This document shows positions 4,678 to 5,141 of a DNA stretch of 5,141 bases, one piece after another. Each line of letters opens with the position of its first letter. The stretch's first letter is position 1. The position numbers were made by a program, and so were the translations under genes. The stretch is from Lentisphaeria bacterium (GTDB taxonomy: Bacteria; Verrucomicrobiota; Lentisphaeria; Victivallales; JAUVCU01), in contig JAUVCU010000146.1 in NCBI GenBank assembly GCA_030590715.1, positions 1-5,141 on the forward strand, given 5' to 3'. The notes under the pieces are model-generated. The model ran no database searches. It was not told the origin of the DNA and saw nothing but the letters and a program-made list of their open reading frames with translations.

Positions 4678-5141
4678 ATGATAATAAAAAAAAGAGGTGT
4701 ATCAGCAGGGGTCATTTTACTGACTATGATAGGGTTACTGGTTCTTAACGGCTGCTCAACAGACAAACAACAAGCACCGCATAAATCAGTTGGGAATATT
4801 CCTGATCCTAAACCACAACAATCAACTATTCCAAATTACAATCTCGGCAAAATCCCGACTCCACAGCAATGGCACTTCGATAGCCACACCAAACTAATTG
4901 TGCTTTACACTACCCCAAATAATATTTCTTCAACAAAGAACAAAAGCCTTGATCTTCATATACAAAAAAATGGAAAAGCAGTAGGAAGCCTCAAAATGGT
5001 CAATGGCAATTACAAGACACTATTGCTTTCTCCAGGACAATACACAGTCAAAGCCAGTTATTCCGGATCAAAAATGAAACAACCAACTTCTTCTGAAAAT
5101 ATTACACAGGAAGTGGGTGATTACACGTTCTTTTGGATCAA
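4678..5141 (+). CDS. Putative lipoprotein of unknown function, 3' end beyond the window
   Basis: An ATG at 4678, preceded by AAGGGA (4664-4669) at 8 bases spacing, opens 154 codons that remain open at the edge. The product has a lipoprotein signal peptide: basic MIIKKR, a hydrophobic stretch at about 8-23, and a lipobox-like LNGC with C26 as the probable lipidated residue. Next is a proline- and glutamine-rich linker (about 30-64) with two similar pieces, GNIPDPKPQQ (39-48) and GKIPTPQQ (57-64). A probably beta-rich domain follows, with LDLHIQKNGKAVGSL and a turn SPGQYTVKASYSG (about 118-130). This turn recalls small beta-sandwich surface domains such as PEGA or DUF2846, but I cannot assign a family. 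The 144 bases upstream hold no clear terminator and only a weak TAGAAT (4635-4640) as a possible -10. An envelope-anchored role is likely; nothing more specific is supported. Confidence 0.8.
   Translation, partial: MIIKKRGVSAGVILLTMIGLLVLNGCSTDKQQAPHKSVGNIPDPKPQQSTIPNYNLGKIPTPQQWHFDSHTKLIVLYTTPNNISSTKNKSLDLHIQKNGKAVGSLKMVNGNYKTLLLSPGQYTVKASYSGSKMKQPTSSENITQEVGDYTFFWI

Overview
The window is AT-rich bacterial DNA with every supported gene on the + strand: a 5' intergenic repeat array, a secreted peroxiredoxin-like protein, the ribosomal pair rplM-rpsI, argC, a short-form AMP nucleosidase, and the start of a lipoprotein gene cut by the right edge. Shine-Dalgarno (SD) sites of the AAGGAG type, sigma70-like promoter hexamers and hairpin-plus-T-tract terminators indicate a bacterium, and the signal peptide and lipobox fit a cell envelope with exported proteins. 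The gene order rplM-rpsI-argC, a nucleosidase resembling short Bacteroidota-type enzymes, and repeats with AAGCTT/AAACTTT cores make a PVC-group organism (for example Lentisphaerota or Verrucomicrobiota) my best guess. This is an inference from memory and needs a protein search.

Layout. Bases 1-62 may hold the last codons of an upstream gene. Bases 64-537 hold about three tandem copies of a roughly 185-bp unit whose core is a set of nested palindromes; the first copy has only its right half. A strong intrinsic terminator (591-628) stands only about 10 bases before the SD of the peroxiredoxin-like gene (654-1283), which is followed by its own terminator. rplM and rpsI (1535-2369) form a tight two-gene operon with a 13-base gap and a leader hairpin upstream, closed by a terminator at 2420-2456. 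argC (best start 2528) follows directly, its short leader largely made of a 9-bp repeat present 3.3 times, and it has its own 16-bp-stem terminator. The nucleosidase (3715-4533) has the clearest promoter in the window, an extended -10 type predicting a leader of only about 14 bases. No clear terminator separates it from the lipoprotein gene (4678 to the edge).

The genes do not form a shared pathway. They are independent housekeeping units: protein synthesis (L13, S9), arginine biosynthesis (ArgC), purine nucleotide turnover (AMP nucleosidase), and envelope redox defence (peroxiredoxin-like). The terminators show that most are transcribed separately. I see no defence system, CRISPR array, transposase, tRNA or rRNA. 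The least explained parts are the 5' repeat array, the terminator against the peroxiredoxin start, and the 9-bp repeat in the argC leader.
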